Position numbers and translations under genes: made by a program
Shown here: positions 14,911-24,195 of the stretch, in pieces
How the letters are laid out: each line of letters opens with the position of its first letter
Position numbering within the stretch: position 1 is the first letter of the stretch
Notes under the pieces: generated by a model
What the model saw: only the letters and a program-made list of their open reading frames with translations
What the model was told of the DNA's origin: nothing
Database searches by the model: none
Assembly (NCBI GenBank): GCA_947177165.1
Contig: CAMWTP010000055.1
Location: forward strand, 1 to 35,109
Source: an uncultured Lachnospiraceae bacterium
GTDB lineage: Bacteria; Bacillota; Clostridia; Lachnospirales; Lachnospiraceae
Direction of reading: 5' to 3'
Length of the DNA: 35,109 nucleotides

Positions 14911-15453
14911 TTGACAAATATTATAGTAGTTTTTGCCAAAATAGAGGATGCCAGGAGCATCAAAAATGTTCTGGTCAAAAATGGGTTTCATGTGACGGCA
15001 GTATGTACATCCGGAGCGCAGGCGTTAAGCTATGCTGATGAATTTCATGACGGTATTGTCATATCGGGATACCGCCTTACAGACATGATCTGTGTTGAGA
15101 TCAAGGAGAATCTGCCCGGGGGCTTTGAGATGATAGTGATGGCGTCGCAGAAGGTTCTGGCCGATGTGTCTGGCTGCGGCATTATCGGTCTTGCTATGCC
15201 GTTGAAGGTGCACGAGCTGGTCAACACGGCTGATATGCTGTCACAGGGGATTGTCCGGCGCAGAAAGAAACAGCGGGAAAGGCCGCGGGTCCGCAGTGAA
15301 AAGGAGGCTGCAGTCATAGAGAACGCAAAGCAGCTGCTGATCACGAGAAACAACATGACGGAGGAGGAGGCGCACCGATACCTGCAGAAACACAGCATGG
15401 ACAATGGCACGAGCATGGCGGAGACGGCGCAGATGGTATTGGCTTTGAAATAA
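14911..15453 (+). CDS. ANTAR-domain response regulator (NitR-like antiterminator)
   Basis: The 180-residue protein has a degenerate receiver-like domain (residues about 1-115) and a C-terminal ANTAR RNA-binding domain (AKQLLITRNNMTEEEAHRYL, then a second helix ending MAETAQMVLAL). ANTAR proteins bind paired hexanucleotide-loop hairpins in leaders and prevent termination. A gene of this kind follows glnA in several clostridia (NitR). The receiver lacks an obvious phospho-aspartate pocket (FHDGIVISGY), so it may be controlled by protein contact. The TTG at 14911 is chosen because GGAGG lies 7 nt upstream; the GTG at 14905 is only 1 nt from it. Confidence 0.82.
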   Translation: MTNIIVVFAKIEDARSIKNVLVKNGFHVTAVCTSGAQALSYADEFHDGIVISGYRLTDMICVEIKENLPGGFEMIVMASQKVLADVSGCGIIGLAMPLKVHELVNTADMLSQGIVRRRKKQRERPRVRSEKEAAVIENAKQLLITRNNMTEEEAHRYLQKHSMDNGTSMAETAQMVLALK

Positions 15454-15527
15454 AAAACGAGACAGCGCTAAGGCGTCGGGGAACGCAGGAGCAGCGTTCT
15501 TCGCAGGAAATGGAGGAAATAAGGGAT

Positions 15528-16859
15528 ATGAATATTGTTTTATTGTCGGGAGGTTCGGGGAAGCGTCTCTGGCCCTTGTCAAATGAGATCCGGTCGAAGC
15601 AGTTTCTGAAGCTGCTCAGCGATGCAGACGGCGGTCATGAATCCATGGTGCAGCGCGTGTACCGTCAGATCGCGCAGGCTGGCATCAATGCTGACATCGT
15701 GGTGGCGACATCGGCCACACAGGTCGAGTCCATCAGGGGACAGCTGCCGGGGGATGTGGATATTGTGGTGGAGCCGGAGCGCAGAAATACGTTTCCGGCG
15801 ATTGTGCTCGCGGCATCGTACCTGGAATCGAGGAAGAAAATGGATCCGGAAGAGACAGTGATCGTGCTTCCGGTAGATCCGTATGTGGATGTGGAGTATT
15901 TTGAGACATTCAAGAAGATGGATGCGTGCGTGCAGCAGGGCGGGGCAGACATTGTCCTCATGGGAATCACTCCGTCCTATCCCTCTGAAAAATATGGATA
16001 CATCATACCAGGCGAAGGCGGAAGTGTGACAGGATTTAAGGAAAAGCCGGATGAGACAACGGCGAGGGAGCTGATTGAGAAGGGCGCACTCTGGAATGCG
16101 GGGGTCTTTGCCTTCAAATTAAAGTATCTGACGGGGATTGCTGACAAATATGTGGAAAGCAGGGACTTTTCAGATGTTGTGGAGCATTATGCTGATTTGA
16201 AAAAAGACAGCTTTGACTATGAGGTTGTCGAGAAGGCAAATGCACTCGCGGTGGTTCCGTACAGCGGCGCGTGGAAGGATATCGGGACATGGAACACGCT
16301 GACGGAGGAGATGCAGGAGGAGAGCATCGGCGATGTCATAATGGGGGAGGAGTGTGTCAATACCCATGTGATCAATGAGCTCTCGATTCCGGTCGTGGTG
16401 CTTGGCGCGCAGAATCTTGTTGTCGCGGCGGGACAGGACGGAATCCTTGTGTCGGACAAGCACAAGAGTTCGTATATCAAGCCGCACGTGGAAAATATTG
16501 ATAACCGCCCGATGTACGAGGAGCGGCGCTGGGGCGAGTACAAGGTGTATGACTACAGCAAGTATGCCGATGGAACCAAATCACTCACAAAGCATGTCAC
16601 AATCAATGCAGGCTGCGCACAGGATTATCATGTGCACAAGTACAAGGACGAAGTGATTACGGTGGCGAACGGACAGGGTGAACTTGTCGTGGACGGCTGT
16701 CTGATGAAGCTTTCGCGCGGCGACACAATTTCCATCAGGAGAGGTCAGAAGCATGCGATCAGGGCCTTTGAGGACCTGCAGCTGATATCGGTGCAGATCA
16801 GCGAGGATAACACAGAAGGCGATAAAGAGGTTTTTGACTGGAGTTGGGCAGCAACGTGA
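15528..16859 (+). CDS. Mannose-1-phosphate guanylyltransferase with cupin domain (ManC-like)
   Basis: The 443-residue protein starts with the nucleotidyltransferase signature VLLSGGSGKRLWPLS and contains the EKYGYI/FKEKP sugar-phosphate motifs. The C-terminal 110 residues form a cupin (RRWGEYKVYDY, HVHKYKDEVITV, GDTISI, GQKHAI) typical of type II phosphomannose isomerase. Such bifunctional enzymes make GDP-mannose from mannose-6/1-phosphate for surface glycans. I place the start at 15528 because GGAGG (15511-15516) serves it, and the earlier ATG at 15510 overlaps that site. It may feed the polysaccharide acylated by the downstream MBOAT cassettes. Confidence 0.85.
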   Translation: MNIVLLSGGSGKRLWPLSNEIRSKQFLKLLSDADGGHESMVQRVYRQIAQAGINADIVVATSATQVESIRGQLPGDVDIVVEPERRNTFPAIVLAASYLESRKKMDPEETVIVLPVDPYVDVEYFETFKKMDACVQQGGADIVLMGITPSYPSEKYGYIIPGEGGSVTGFKEKPDETTARELIEKGALWNAGVFAFKLKYLTGIADKYVESRDFSDVVEHYADLKKDSFDYEVVEKANALAVVPYSGAWKDIGTWNTLTEEMQEESIGDVIMGEECVNTHVINELSIPVVVLGAQNLVVAAGQDGILVSDKHKSSYIKPHVENIDNRPMYEERRWGEYKVYDYSKYADGTKSLTKHVTINAGCAQDYHVHKYKDEVITVANGQGELVVDGCLMKLSRGDTISIRRGQKHAIRAFEDLQLISVQISEDNTEGDKEVFDWSWAAT

Positions 16860-16878
16860 CACAGGAAAGGATAAGAAT

Positions 16879-17769
16879 ATGAAATTTACAAAAATGCATG
16901 GCTGTGGAAATGATTATATCTATGTAAATGGTTTTACAGAACATGTTGACATGGAAAGGAAGCCGGAGCTTGTGAGACGGCTCAGCGACAGGCATTTTGG
17001 CATCGGCGGGGACGGTGTGATTTTTATCAATCCGGGAAAGAGCGCCGCGTTCGAGATGGAGATGTACAATGCGGACGGGACGAGGGCGCAGATGTGCGGG
17101 AACGGTATCCGCTGTGTGGCAAAGTATGTCTATGATTACGGCCTCACCGATCAGACAGATATTACCATTGAGAGCTTTGGCAAAGTGAAGTATCTGGAAC
17201 TCACACCCGGAAGCGACAATAAAATATCGACTGTAAGAGTCAATATGGGCGGGCCGATCCTGAAAGCGGCAGAGATACCTGTTATTTCCGATAATGAGCA
17301 GGTTATCAGTGAGGAAATCGAGGTAAACGGGCAGGTTTACAGGATGACCTGTGTCTCGATGGGGAATCCCCATGCAGTTGTTTTTATCAGTGATGTTTTT
17401 GATGAGAAAAAAACGGATATGAAAGACTTTGACATCGAAGCAATCGGACCGTATTTCGAGAGCCACACCCGTTTTCCGGAGCGGACAAATACAGAGTTTG
17501 TGCGGGTCATTGACCGAAACAACGTGCAGATGCGCGTGTGGGAGCGCGGAACAGGGGAGACGCTCGCCTGCGGAACCGGGTGCTGTGCGACGACTGTTGC
17601 CTGCGTGCTGAACGGGCTGACAGACACAAAAGTAAATGTCAAAGTGCTTGGCGGTGAGATTCTGTGTGAGTGGGACAGGCAGGAAAATCTGGTCTACATG
17701 ACAGGTCCCGCAGTTACAGTATTTGACGGTGAGATTGATGATGAGATGATAGTTCGGGAGGATATCTGA
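16879..17769 (+). CDS. dapF: Diaminopimelate epimerase
   Basis: The 296-residue protein converts LL- to meso-diaminopimelate for lysine and peptidoglycan, using two cysteines as base and acid. Both are seen: Cys73 in QMCGNGIRC and Cys231 in LACGTGCCATT. FTKMHGCGNDYIYV is the conserved N-terminus. I place the start at 16879 (AGGAAAGG upstream), 19 bases after the ManC stop; a longer frame beginning at 16834 would overlap ManC. The next gene, an MBOAT acyltransferase, starts one base after its stop. Confidence 0.95.
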   Translation: MKFTKMHGCGNDYIYVNGFTEHVDMERKPELVRRLSDRHFGIGGDGVIFINPGKSAAFEMEMYNADGTRAQMCGNGIRCVAKYVYDYGLTDQTDITIESFGKVKYLELTPGSDNKISTVRVNMGGPILKAAEIPVISDNEQVISEEIEVNGQVYRMTCVSMGNPHAVVFISDVFDEKKTDMKDFDIEAIGPYFESHTRFPERTNTEFVRVIDRNNVQMRVWERGTGETLACGTGCCATTVACVLNGLTDTKVNVKVLGGEILCEWDRQENLVYMTGPAVTVFDGEIDDEMIVREDI

Positions 17770-17770
17770 G

Positions 17771-19180
17771 ATGCTTTTCCCAAGTGAAGTTTTTTTGTTT
17801 GTGTTTCTGCCGATTGTGCTGGTGGTGTACTATGCGCTGTTGAGAAAGACAAAAATGCTGAAAAATATATTTTTGCTGGCGGCAAGCCTCTTTTTCTACG
17901 CGTGGGGTGAGCCGACCTATGTATTTTTGATGATCGGTACGATATTGGTAAACTGGCTGTTCGGTATCGCCGTGGATGCGCTCCGCGACAAAAAGGCGGC
18001 AGTGCGGATTTTGTTTGTGCTGCTGGTGCTGGTCAATATCGGTACACTGGGGTGGTTTAAGTACAGTGAGTTTACCGTGTTACAGATCAATCGCTTCCTG
18101 CACACCAATATCCCGGTGCCGATCGTGCCTTTGCCGATAGGTATTTCTTTCTATACATTTCAGGCGATGTCGTATGTGATCGATGTGTACAGGCGGCGTG
18201 GCAGGGTGCAGAGAAATCCGCTGCAGGTGGGACTCTACATCGCGCTGTTTCCGCAGCTGATCGCAGGACCGATTGTTCGTTATGAGACGATTGCAGATCA
18301 GATTCAGAACAGGGTCGAGAATTTTGCGGACTTTTCGGCGGGTGTCACCCGGTTCTGCATCGGTCTTGGCAAGAAGGTTCTGGTTGCCAACAATATGGCG
18401 GTGATTGCGGACAATGCGTTCAATCTGATCATCAACGGTGAGTTTCAAGCATCGATGGGCATGGCCTGGCTTGGGGCGATTGCGTACACGCTTCAGATTT
18501 TCTTTGATTTCTCGGGATATTCGGACATGGCAATTGGCCTGGGACAGATGTTTGGGTTTCATTTTGAGGAGAATTTCAATTATCCCTATATTTCCAGGAC
18601 TGTGTCGGAATTCTGGCGCAGATGGCATATCTCGATGCAGACATGGTTTCGGGATTATGTGTATTTTCCGCTGGGCGGCAGCAGGGTTTCCAGGCCAAGG
18701 CTGATTTTGAATCTCTTTGTCGTATGGCTGCTGACTGGAATGTGGCACGGTGCAAACTGGACCTTTATCGCATGGGGACTGATGTATTTTGTGATACTCA
18801 CGTTCGAAAAGCTGACAGGGCTCAGCAAAAAGGAGTATTGGTGGGGACATATCTACACCATGGTGCTTGTCATTATCGGATGGGTGATCTTCCGCTCGAC
18901 AGGGATGGGGAATGCCTTTCTGTACATCAAGGCGATGTTTGGCATCGGAGCTAAGGGAATCTTTGACAAGGCAGTCTGGGCATACATCGCGCAGAACTGG
19001 ATATACTTTGTATTTGCAATCGTTGGCTGTGCGCCGGTTATGCCATGGATTGACAGGCAGTTAAAAAACAGCCGGATTTGGCAGGTTGTATATACGGCAG
19101 GCATTCTTGTGTGTCTGGTGGTCAGCGTGTCGTTTATCTGCAACAATGCGTATAATCCTTTTATATACTTTAATTTCTGA
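17771..19180 (+). CDS. MBOAT family O-acyltransferase (AlgI/PatA-like), copy 1
   Basis: The 469-residue, about 11-segment membrane protein has the alginate O-acetyltransferase-type MBOAT fold: FYAWGEP near residue 45, PIGISFYTFQAMSY, FPQLIAGPIVRY, FDFSGYSDMAIG and SEFWRRWHIS. The catalytic histidine is in MWHGANWTFIAWG (His326). MBOAT proteins pass acyl groups from cytosolic donors to an exported polymer through an extracellular partner. The GGGAGG 9 nt before the ATG lies inside dapF, whose stop is one base away, so the two are translationally coupled. Its partner is the DHHW protein at 19253. Confidence 0.92.
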   Translation: MLFPSEVFLFVFLPIVLVVYYALLRKTKMLKNIFLLAASLFFYAWGEPTYVFLMIGTILVNWLFGIAVDALRDKKAAVRILFVLLVLVNIGTLGWFKYSEFTVLQINRFLHTNIPVPIVPLPIGISFYTFQAMSYVIDVYRRRGRVQRNPLQVGLYIALFPQLIAGPIVRYETIADQIQNRVENFADFSAGVTRFCIGLGKKVLVANNMAVIADNAFNLIINGEFQASMGMAWLGAIAYTLQIFFDFSGYSDMAIGLGQMFGFHFEENFNYPYISRTVSEFWRRWHISMQTWFRDYVYFPLGGSRVSRPRLILNLFVVWLLTGMWHGANWTFIAWGLMYFVILTFEKLTGLSKKEYWWGHIYTMVLVIIGWVIFRSTGMGNAFLYIKAMFGIGAKGIFDKAVWAYIAQNWIYFVFAIVGCAPVMPWIDRQLKNSRIWQVVYTAGILVCLVVSVSFICNNAYNPFIYFNF

Positions 19181-19252
19181 CAGATTGGATAGGCGGGCAG
19201 GCTGTGTGGAGACAAAACAATTTTGAGGGTCTTGGAAAGGACAGGATATCAA

Positions 19253-20377
19253 ATGAAGAATAGGGATAAATGGATTGCGGTCGCTTTTCTCGTTTTTATA
19301 CTGGTGATACCGCTCGTGACTGTGGCAGGGAATATACTGCCAGGCCAGCAGGGGGATGCGCTGACAGAGGCGGAAAAGGCGGTCCTGGAGAATAATGGAA
19401 CGATAACGGAGGGTGTGGGGACCCAGACGGAGAGTGCAGGAACAACAGCGCAGGGCAGTCTGACTGAGGTGACAGGATTTGCAAGACTCCAGAAGGGAAT
19501 CAATCAGTTTACGGATGGTCTGTTTGGCCGGACAAAGCTGATCTCCTTTAACACCGGACTCACTTCAATGCTCACCGGAGGAACGTATATCGAGTCAACA
19601 CAGACGCTCAAGGGAAAAAACAACATGTTTTTTTATAAGACGGAACTGGACGGAAAGCCGATCTGGGATTATATGGGAATCAATCATTTCACTGGGGAGG
19701 AGATGGCTGCGATCGCAGCAAATCTCACAGCGACAAGGGATCACCTGAACGCAAAGGGGATTGAATTTTACACCATGTGTATCCCGAATAAGGAGATTAT
19801 CTATGCGGAGAATATGCCTGACACGATCGCGCGGGTGAACGAGGTCTCCCGCGGGGAACAGCTGGCGGACTATCTGCATGAGAATACGGATCTTGTGTTT
19901 GTCTATCCCAAGGAAGCGCTGATGGAGAACAAGGATAAGATACAGCTCTATTACAGTACGGATTCCCACAGCAACCAGGTCGGGGCGTTTGTGAATATGC
20001 AGGAGTTTTTCAGGACAGTTTACGGCACACACGCGGAGATCGACTCTGTGACATTCCGGACAGACGCCACAGACTATGCAGGGGATCTGGTGACGATGGC
20101 GGGGCTGACAGAAAAATATCCGATTGATACGGTGTATGTGTTTGAGCAGGATTCGGCGGACAAAGCACAGTATCATGACCAGGTTCTGTTGTTTGTAGGT
20201 GATTCCTTTGGCGGATTTCTGTCACAGGTCTGCAAGGGGTATTACAAGGAGGTCTATTGGGAGGACGCGCGCGATTTTCAGTACAGCATGCTGGAACGGT
20301 ATAATCCTGACGTTGTAATCTGGGAGCGGGCAGAGCGCTACTGTGAGGTGTTTGCGGAACCTATTTTGATTAAATAG
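19253..20377 (+). CDS. DHHW/AlgJ-AlgX-like secreted acetyltransferase partner, copy 1
   Basis: This 374-residue protein has one N-terminal membrane anchor (about residues 8-28) and an extracytoplasmic SGNH-like domain. It contains LFVGDSFGGFLS (serine block), STDSHSN (Asp/His block in place of the classical DxHW) and YNPDVVIWERAERY near the end. In AlgJ/AlgX, which pair with AlgI, such domains complete O-acetylation of the exported glycan. A cluster of Thr, Glu and Gly follows the anchor. The start at 19253 is preferred over an earlier in-frame TTG because a GGAAAGGA site lies just upstream. Confidence 0.78.
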   Translation: MKNRDKWIAVAFLVFILVIPLVTVAGNILPGQQGDALTEAEKAVLENNGTITEGVGTQTESAGTTAQGSLTEVTGFARLQKGINQFTDGLFGRTKLISFNTGLTSMLTGGTYIESTQTLKGKNNMFFYKTELDGKPIWDYMGINHFTGEEMAAIAANLTATRDHLNAKGIEFYTMCIPNKEIIYAENMPDTIARVNEVSRGEQLADYLHENTDLVFVYPKEALMENKDKIQLYYSTDSHSNQVGAFVNMQEFFRTVYGTHAEIDSVTFRTDATDYAGDLVTMAGLTEKYPIDTVYVFEQDSADKAQYHDQVLLFVGDSFGGFLSQVCKGYYKEVYWEDARDFQYSMLERYNPDVVIWERAERYCEVFAEPILIK

Positions 20378-20459
20378 CACATATTATCCATAAAAATACA
20401 GAGGAAAATACGTATATAGATTATCAGAGGTCTTTGCTTTTTTCCAGAGGGGAGTCAGT

Positions 20460-20993
20460 GTGGAAGAGAAACAGTTCAGTGCATGCATGGAGCGCATGAA
20501 ATCCGGCGACAGGAGTGCATTGCATGAAGTCTATGAAGCATATATCGGATATATATACACGATTGTGCTTCAGACCGTATCAAACCGCGAGGATGCAGAG
20601 GATGTGACGAGTGAATTTTTTATGAAACTGTGGCGGCTTGCGGATACATATCGTGAAGGAAACGGGCACAGGGCATGGATGGCTGCGATTGCCAGAAATA
20701 TGGCAGTCGACCTTCTGCGGAAGACAAAACGCGAAGTGCTGACGGAGGATTTTGCGGATACGATGGCAGAAAACGCCTCAGATGTCTCGATAGAACAGGA
20801 AGTGATAGCCGATATGAGTCTGCGGCAGGCACTCGACACGCTCAAACCGAAGGAGCGGGAGGTGGTACATCTAAAGATTATGGGGGAAATGACTTTTCAG
20901 GAAATAGCAGATATTCTTAAAATTCCGCTTGGGACAGTGACCTGGCGCTATCAGAATGCGATTCAGAAGTTAAGGAGATGCGGTTATGAGTAA
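20460..20993 (+). CDS. ECF-type RNA polymerase sigma factor
   Basis: The 177-residue protein has sigma-2 (YIGYIYTIVLQTVSNREDAEDVTSEFFMKLW, read in parts) and sigma-4 (TLKPKEREVVHLKIMGE, IADILKIPLGTV) regions joined by a short linker, with no sigma-1 or sigma-3. That is the ECF layout. It starts with GTG at 20460, with GGGGAG 6 nt upstream. Its last codons overlap the next gene by 8 bases, the usual sign of a sigma/anti-sigma pair. The target promoters are unknown but might include this envelope locus. Confidence 0.9.
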   Translation: MEEKQFSACMERMKSGDRSALHEVYEAYIGYIYTIVLQTVSNREDAEDVTSEFFMKLWRLADTYREGNGHRAWMAAIARNMAVDLLRKTKREVLTEDFADTMAENASDVSIEQEVIADMSLRQALDTLKPKEREVVHLKIMGEMTFQEIADILKIPLGTVTWRYQNAIQKLRRCGYE

Positions 20994-21786
20994 AGATTTG
21001 GAGAGGGAGTACAGGGCGCTTGTGGACAGCGAAGTGCCAGATCTGTGGGCCCGTATCGAGGCGGGGCTGGAAGAGAAAACGACAGCTCCCGAAAAAACTG
21101 AGACTGGTTTGCACATAACGGATTTTCCGGTGACAGATTCCCCGACAGTGAATATGCGTGACAAAAAGGTGGATTTTAAAGTATGGGCGTGTGTGGCGGC
21201 GTGTGTGTGTGCGGCACTGATCGTGCCAGCTGTGGCGAGGACTGCGAAAATGGGCAGTAGCGGTTCCAACAATTCAGCCCCCAATTATACGGCACAGGAT
21301 ACAACGCCGCAGGCGGCGGAGTTTCATGAGATGGCAGAAGCCGCGGGACAGGAGGCGGCAGCATGCGAGACTGGTGAAGATATTGCTGCCCTGGCAGATG
21401 AGAATCGTGTGGCTAACACTACAGTTACATCAGACAACAGCAATGCGGGAGCGGATTATAGCGCAGACACAGCCAATGCTGGAAGCGCCGTATTGGAAGA
21501 GGCTGTTGAGGAGGAACAGGAATTGAACAGTTTTCGGGTCACAGTCACGATCCTGGACACGGATGTCAGCACAGACGGTGAAATCCTGTATACGGCAAAG
21601 GTGATTGTGTCGGAGAATCCTGATATGCAGGCGGACAGCGAGATAGAGATTTTTCATTCTGCAGCGGCGTCAGAGGGGACGACAATGCTGGAAAACGCTC
21701 AGACCTATGATTTGACGCTGTGTGAGGAGTATTCAGAACACTCTGGTCAAAAAAGAAAATATGTTCTAAATGATGAGGCGCGCTGA
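20986..21786 (+). CDS. Membrane anti-sigma-like partner of the ECF factor
   Basis: The 266-residue protein has an N-terminal cytoplasmic part containing VPDLWARIEAGL, typical of clostridial anti-sigma proteins. One membrane helix (about residues 66-84, VWACVAACVCAALIVPAV) and an extracellular Ala/Asn/Asp-rich low-complexity stretch follow. A small C-terminal domain contains RVTVTILDTDVSTDG. No zinc-binding HxxxCxxC motif is seen, so it is not a ZAS type. The overlap with the sigma gene supports function as its regulator, holding the factor at the membrane. What it senses is unknown. Confidence 0.75.
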   Translation: MSKDLEREYRALVDSEVPDLWARIEAGLEEKTTAPEKTETGLHITDFPVTDSPTVNMRDKKVDFKVWACVAACVCAALIVPAVARTAKMGSSGSNNSAPNYTAQDTTPQAAEFHEMAEAAGQEAAACETGEDIAALADENRVANTTVTSDNSNAGADYSADTANAGSAVLEEAVEEEQELNSFRVTVTILDTDVSTDGEILYTAKVIVSENPDMQADSEIEIFHSAAASEGTTMLENAQTYDLTLCEEYSEHSGQKRKYVLNDEAR

Positions 21787-21920
21787 AAGTACGCCGATTG
21801 AAGGCAGGCGTGAATATTTATGTAAAAACGGAGAAACAATAGGAATATGTACTTTGGAAGCTTCGGATTGGAAAAAATAATTTCCAGAGTACAGGATTAG
21901 GAAAAGGAGGGAATACTCTT

Positions 21921-22529
21921 ATGAAGAAAAAAACAATTGCCAGTAAAATAGGAGTCATTGCTGTGGCTATGGCGCTGTCGATGACAATGCTGACCGGATG
22001 CGGCAAGGGCGACGACAGGAGTTCCGACGAGGTATCGACAGAGGAAAGTGCGGATACCGCAGGGATGGTGCATCTGAACAGTGCGGATGAGGTGTCCGCA
22101 TTTTTCGATGAAGTGTACGGGGGAGTGGCAGAGGATCTGCTCCCTATGGATGTCTCGACGACAGAGCTCGCTCTGGAAGACACAGACATGTTATCATATC
22201 ACACAGGTCTGACAGACTTGGACGGCATTGCGGGTGTGTATCTGTCGGAATCGATGATATCCTCTGTAGCCTACAGTGCTGTGTACATCAGAACAACAGA
22301 TGATGCGGACGCAGAGAGCATTCGCAAACAGCTCATGGACAATATCGACCCGGCAAAGTGGATCTGCGTCACGGCAGAGCAGGAGTACGCGGTGATACTT
22401 GGAAACGATATCTTTTTCGTGATGGGACCTCAGGATACCGCGTCGGAGGTGCTGGCAAAGGCGATTGCAGCGGCAGAGTCGAGAAATATGAAGGTTTCTG
22501 AAACGCTCGAGAAGGCAAACCCGATATAA
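21921..22529 (+). CDS. DUF4358 lipoprotein
   Basis: The 202-residue protein has a signal peptide and lipobox LTGC, then a Ser/Asp/Glu-rich spacer and a domain with DNIDPAKWICVTAE and AYSAVYIRTTDDAD, which I associate with DUF4358. That family is usually found beside MBOAT/DHHW genes in Lachnospiraceae, and here it lies between the two cassettes. The biochemical role is unknown. Being lipidated, it may help present the acylated polymer or the DHHW enzyme. An AAAGGAGGG site precedes the ATG. Confidence 0.82.
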   Translation: MKKKTIASKIGVIAVAMALSMTMLTGCGKGDDRSSDEVSTEESADTAGMVHLNSADEVSAFFDEVYGGVAEDLLPMDVSTTELALEDTDMLSYHTGLTDLDGIAGVYLSESMISSVAYSAVYIRTTDDADAESIRKQLMDNIDPAKWICVTAEQEYAVILGNDIFFVMGPQDTASEVLAKAIAAAESRNMKVSETLEKANPI

Positions 22530-22553
22530 ATCAACATAGTAGGAGAGGCGTAT

Positions 22554-23999
22554 ATGCTTTTTTCCAGTATTACATTTTTATATTTTTTTCTGCCAGCCAC
22601 TATTTTTCTGTATTTTGTGTCGCCGCAAAAGGGCAGGAACTTTGTTCTTTTTGTGATGTCACTGCTGTTTTACGCATGGGGGGAGCCGGTGTATGTGCTG
22701 CTCATGCTTGCGCAGATCGCAGTCTCCTACGTGCTTTTGTGGCTGGCGGAAAGATTCAGGGAGAGAAGGGCAGCCGGAATATTTTATATTCTGTCTGTTC
22801 TTTTGCCGTTTATGGCATTGTTTTACTTTAAATACTTTAACTTTTTTATGAATACGGTGTTCGGAATGAAAACGAAGGCGGTCGCGCTTCCGATTGGTAT
22901 ATCCTTTTACACCTTTCAGATCGTGAGCTACTGTGTGGATGTGTATCACAGGCGGGTGGAGAGGCAGAAAAACATTGTCACTTACGCGGCGTATGTGACG
23001 CTCTTTCCGCAGCTGGTGGCGGGACCGATTGTTCGGTACAGTGAGATTGAACAGACACTGACGCATGGGGCAGACTTTTCGAAGATACGTGTGCGTTTCG
23101 GAGACGGTGTGGTGCGCTTCGCGATAGGGCTTGGAAAGAAGGTGCTGATTGCCAATGTGGCCGGAGAGTTTGTGTCAGATATTGCGATGCTTGGCCAGCG
23201 CAATGTCCTGCTTTCGTGGGCATATGCGGCTGCGGTAGCACTTCAGATTTATTTTGACTTTTCGGGCTATTCCGATATGGCAATTGGCCTGGGGAGCATG
23301 CTGGGATTTCAATTCCCAGAAAATTTCAGATATCCTTTTATCTCCAGGAGCGTAAGTGAGTTCTGGAGGCGGTGGCACATCACGCTCGGCGCATGGTTCC
23401 GGGATTACGTCTACATTCCCATGGGCGGGAATCGTGTCAGCTTCCCAAGGTGGATCTTCAATATTCTTGTGGTCTGGCTTTTTACGGGGCTGTGGCATGG
23501 GGCCGGATGGAATTTTATCGTGTGGGGTCTCCTGTTTGCGGTGCTTCTTGTCTTTGAGAAAGGCGTGACACGGTTGGTCTGGCGGAAGCGATTCCTGCCG
23601 GAGACTGTGGAGAAGATGTTTTGTCATGTATATGTGGTCATGGTGATTCTGATAAGTTTTCTGGTGTTTCACAACGACAGGCTGTCCGATGCAGCCGCGG
23701 ACATACAGGCGCTGTTTGGCGCGGGCAGCCGTATCGCCCATGATGTGGGTGACACACAGATGACGGTGTATTCGTATCTTATGAGAAACCGGGTGGTGAT
23801 GCTCTGTATCGGATTGACTGGCTCGACGCCGGTTCCGGCATGGTTATGGACGAAGCTGCGGGAGCGGATACAGACGGGCGCGGCAGGGGACAGAATTGTT
23901 CATGGTTTGAGATCTGTTGGGGCGGCGGTGCTCCTGGTACTGTGCACGGCATATCTGATTGATGGGTCATTTAATCCGTTTTTGTATTTCAGATTCTGA
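22554..23999 (+). CDS. MBOAT family O-acyltransferase, copy 2
   Basis: The 481-residue protein is a second AlgI-type MBOAT. It has FYAWGEP, PIGISFYTFQIVSY, FPQLVAGPIVRY, FDFSGYSDMAIGLG and SEFWRRWHIT, with the catalytic histidine in LWHGAGWNFIVWG (His315). It is related to copy 1 over its length but clearly diverged, so it is not a recent duplication. GGAGAGG lies 6-7 nt upstream of the ATG. It begins 24 bases after the DUF4358 lipoprotein and is followed by its own DHHW partner at 24196. Confidence 0.92.
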   Translation: MLFSSITFLYFFLPATIFLYFVSPQKGRNFVLFVMSLLFYAWGEPVYVLLMLAQIAVSYVLLWLAERFRERRAAGIFYILSVLLPFMALFYFKYFNFFMNTVFGMKTKAVALPIGISFYTFQIVSYCVDVYHRRVERQKNIVTYAAYVTLFPQLVAGPIVRYSEIEQTLTHGADFSKIRVRFGDGVVRFAIGLGKKVLIANVAGEFVSDIAMLGQRNVLLSWAYAAAVALQIYFDFSGYSDMAIGLGSMLGFQFPENFRYPFISRSVSEFWRRWHITLGAWFRDYVYIPMGGNRVSFPRWIFNILVVWLFTGLWHGAGWNFIVWGLLFAVLLVFEKGVTRLVWRKRFLPETVEKMFCHVYVVMVILISFLVFHNDRLSDAAADIQALFGAGSRIAHDVGDTQMTVYSYLMRNRVVMLCIGLTGSTPVPAWLWTKLRERIQTGAAGDRIVHGLRSVGAAVLLVLCTAYLIDGSFNPFLYFRF

Positions 24000-24195
24000 A
24001 GTCTGGGTTCAATTTTGACTTGATTATTTAGCGGAGGATTTTGTAACAGGGATTTCGAGGAGCGTGTTATTGGTGGAAAAGTGGATTTTAGGTTTTGTGA
24101 TTTGATTCTGAATGCGGGCTGAGAGTGAGATAGATAATATGTTTTGAGTTGGGATTCTTAAGTTCAGCAGGTGTTATGGCATTGGGGGTGGTTTT

